DNA from: Pleurotus ostreatus/Saccharomyces cerevisiae fusant
Taxonomy: Eukaryota; Opisthokonta
Length of the DNA: 10,688 nucleotides
Direction: 5' to 3'
Assembly: GCA_024196135.1 (NCBI GenBank)
Contig: JAMQCK010001217.1
Location: 1-10,688, forward strand
Shown: positions 8,334-10,688 of the stretch, piece after piece
Numbering within the stretch: position 1 is the first letter of the stretch
Layout of the letters: each line of letters begins with the position of its first letter
Translations under genes and position numbers: made by a program
Notes under the pieces: generated by a model
Told to the model about the DNA's origin: nothing
Databases searched by the model: none
Seen by the model: the letters and a program-made list of their open reading frames with translations, nothing else

Positions 8334-8777
8334 CTCTGGTGGGTTTGTCGTCTGCAGTGGCGAGTGGCGACTAGCGTGTGTCGATCTCGGTGGCGTGTGG
8401 CGTTTGTCGCTGGCGGTGAGTGGCTTTGTGTGTATGTGTCGTCCCGTAGATGATTTATGGTGACTTTGCAGCTGAAGTGCGAGTGCTAGACTGTAGTCTG
8501 ACGATGGACGAGATCAAGGCAGAGTGACCGGTGATCGCACGTGGATTTCTGGTCCTTGCTCGCAAATTGGGCTGCGCGACGGAGCGTGGGGATCATGTGA
8601 CCGCATCGCGCAGGACGCGTCACCGTTGAAAGCGAGCAACCGAGGCGAGAGTAATCGGGGAGTATGCAGGAATGTCCGCCAAGGCTGCACAGGTTGGACA
8701 TTCACAAGACAAGATCAAGGACTCGACCCAAATAATCTAGCAATAATTTACAGCTAAGCCACATCGTCCCGAAAATC
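8334..8777 (-). promoter_or_regulatory. Intergenic region: promoter of kinase A and 3' end of kinase B
   Basis: This 444-bp gap separates the two tandem kinases. It must contain the kinase A promoter and the kinase B 3' UTR (AT-rich part, about 8725-8777). Palindromic motifs are an E-box CACGTG at 8538-8543, CATGTG at 8594-8599 and ACGCGT (MCB-like) at 8615-8620, all within 83 bp. GT-rich sequence (8340-8440) precedes the start codon. No extra gene or TATA box was recognised. Confidence 0.45.
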
Positions 8778-10688
8778 TTACAAGACCCGAGCGCGCTTCG
8801 GTCTGTTGTCTTCCACCTCTGCAACACTGGTGTCATCCCTGGGCCGCTTGCGTCGCGGTCCGTGCACGCCTACGAGGAGTTTTATGGGTGGGACTTCGTC
8901 CTTCTTGTTGTCCTCTTCCTCCTTTCCTTCCCGCGTGTCTGCCGGGCTGCACAGGGTTGTCTCGCTGGACACGCTCTCCCTTGGTGTCTCCGGGTCGGCC
9001 TCTACGCTTTCCTTCGTCTCCAGCTGTCGCCTAGCTCCGTCCAGAACATCAACGAGCATTTGGCACGTCAGCCCCTTCGTGCCGACCTCGCCCATCTTCA
9101 GCAACAGCCTCCGCACCAGCGGCTTGAAGCTCGCGAAGTATGGCGTGAAGTCGTTCAAGACGCGGTCGATCGCGCCCTCCTCGTTCCGGCGCAGCGCCAT
9201 CTTGTGCTCAGCGTGCGCGCGGCTGATCTTGTCCCAGCAGCTGATGGCGAAGTCCTTCCAGGACTTGTCCCTGCGCATGGCGCCACCGGGGCCCTCGTAT
9301 ATCGTGCAGATGTAGATGAGGACGTAGATGAGGGACTCGAGGTCGTCCTTCACGCCGCGGGCTGCTTTCTGTAGGACGCCGATGGAGAAGAAGATGACGG
9401 TACCCTGCGAGAGCAAGGGTGTCAGCATCTATCCCACAATACTCTCGAGCCAAGGACGCACCGTGTGGATCTGGTCTGAGTTTTCCCCTTTGGCATTTAG
9501 ACTGCATGCCTTCTCCAGGTCGATCAGCATGCCACGGACGCGGCCAGAGGGCGGTCTCCATAACCTGACGTTGTTGCAGGAGATGTCGCAGTGCAGTATC
9601 CTCCTATCCCCCAGCCGCCCTATGGCTGTGGAACGCCCGTCAGCAAGCATTGCTGGTCATCGACACGGGGGACGCACCTTGAACGCCATCGCAGAGAACA
9701 TACAGAAATTCCCATCTATCCCTGAACAGGGTCAAGTCCTCGCAAAATGGGTAGATGAGCGCTCGGTGGTGCGTTCGCCAGCTTGACTTGACGAAGCTGG
9801 TAACACGAACGTCAGCATACAACACCGTCGCCTCCAAAGAACAACCTAGCGCACATATCGAAAGCCGTATCATCCTCCTGAAGGCAGCACCGCAATCCAT
9901 CCGTCGTTTGCAATGCACCGTTCTGCCTCACGACACCGCTAGCGACGATATCCGCGACGCCCTCGACGTGCCCAAGGAGCTTGGAAACCCTGCGCTCGTT
10001 CTGGTAGCCGTGAGGGTCGCAGGATTCGTCCCAGGCCCCTCGCAAGGCATAGTCACGCCCATCGGGCCCGCGCACTCGATAGCACATCGTCGCTTTCTGG
10101 TGTAGCTTGGGACGCGGTTCTTGCGTCGTCTGTTCGAGGATCTCGAACTCGGTGCCATTTTCATCCTCCTCGTCGTCGATGTACTCTGCAGCGCCTTTGA
10201 CGCCCGCTTCCGCCTCGGCGCGCGGCGCCACGGCCCAGTCGACGTGCTTCATGCGCACGAGGAGCTTCTCGTCGCGGAGGTAGATGGTCGAGTCCCACCC
10301 CAGCCGATCATGCGGCGCGAACATCATGCCCGCGACGATGCGGACGATAAACGGGGCATATAGAGGATCGTGGAGGGGTAAGCTCTCCGAGAGCACAAGC
10401 CCGGCGCGGTCGAAGGCGATCAGGCGCAACATTTCTCCACGCCTGGTGTCGCTGTGCACATCGAGCGCAAGCTCGTACAGGCGCATCGGCTGTAGCGCCA
10501 TGAGCGGGCCCGCGGCGTCCGCGATGCCCTGCAGCGGGTGATAGACGTTGGGATCTTCGAGGCCCTCTGCAGCCGAGCCGATGGCCAGGGCATGACCCCA
10601 GAACATCGGTTCTGCAGTATCCCAGAGGACGAGGGTCGGCGGGGCGCGGGACTCGCCGATCAAGCCTTCGAAGTTGGTGTTGCCGTGC
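8778..10688 (-). CDS. FunK1-type fungal-specific protein kinase (kinase B), 5' partial
   Basis: The frame is open to the right edge, so the N-terminus is missing. Visible exons are 10688-9855, 9796-9678, 9625-9462 and 9404-8778 (TAA), about 580 residues. Introns are 58, 52 and 57 nt (donors GTGCGC, GTGCGT, GTGCGT; branch sites such as GCTGAC). Blocks shared with kinase A include 'PLQGIADAAGP', 'DRAG', 'GHVEGVADIVASGVV', 'RTHHRALIYPF', 'HCDISCNNVRLWRPP', 'GMLIDLEKACS', 'DDLESLIYVLIYICT' and the C-terminal 'RPKRARVL'. Catalytic Asp and Asn (HCDISCNN) and the Asp of DLE are present; 'YALRGAW' again has Arg at the VAIK position. The three introns fall at the same places and phases as in kinase A, so the pair arose by duplication. 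Role and substrate unknown; FunK1 kinases are known as a family expanded in mushrooms. Confidence 0.85.

Noticed and set aside
7390..8463. Long open frame (357 codons) on the + strand opposite kinase A
   Set aside because: It is antisense to a gene with clear kinase motifs, has a Ser/Arg-rich low-complexity product, and is explained by the C/G third-position bias of the true gene.
8487..8500. Small palindrome AGACTGTAGTCT near 8489-8500
   Set aside because: A 5-bp stem with a 2-base loop is common by chance and sits in no recognisable terminator or attachment-site context.

Overview
The window reads as nuclear DNA of a filamentous basidiomycete, most likely an agaricomycete. The evidence is GC-rich coding sequence with a strong C/G third-position bias, many short introns (50-75 nt) with CTNAY-type branch sites, a peroxin-3 gene, and two tandem kinase genes of the fungal-specific FunK1 type, a family expanded in Agaricomycetes. 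Species and genus cannot be read from the sequence.

Layout, left to right. (1) Positions 1-2058, + strand: the C-terminal portion of a helical-repeat (TPR-like) protein that starts outside the window. It resembles the C-terminal half of the NB-ARC/nSTAND-TPR proteins of mushrooms. It carries one intron and a ~100-nt stretch where the codon bias switches to another frame and back. (2) Positions 2603-2969, - strand: a three-exon gene for an 86-residue single-pass membrane protein, assembled here from splice signals. (3) Positions 3203-5578, + strand: PEX3, five exons, 702 residues, with a long Pro/Gln-rich insert. Genes 2 and 3 diverge from a shared ~230-bp promoter region. (4) Positions 5928-8333, - strand: a complete FunK1-type kinase of four exons and 750 residues. 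(5) Positions 8778-10688, - strand: a second FunK1-type kinase, paralogous to the first, with three introns at matching places; its 5' end lies beyond the right edge.

PEX3 is a housekeeping gene for peroxisome membrane biogenesis. The flanking genes (NLR-like TPR protein and tandem FunK1 kinases) belong to families that are variable between fungi, so the window looks like a conserved core (small membrane protein plus PEX3) with accessory genes on both sides. Nothing seen links the five genes into one pathway. No mobile element, RNA gene or CRISPR array was found. All intron coordinates are inferred from splice motifs and frame continuity, without transcript data.
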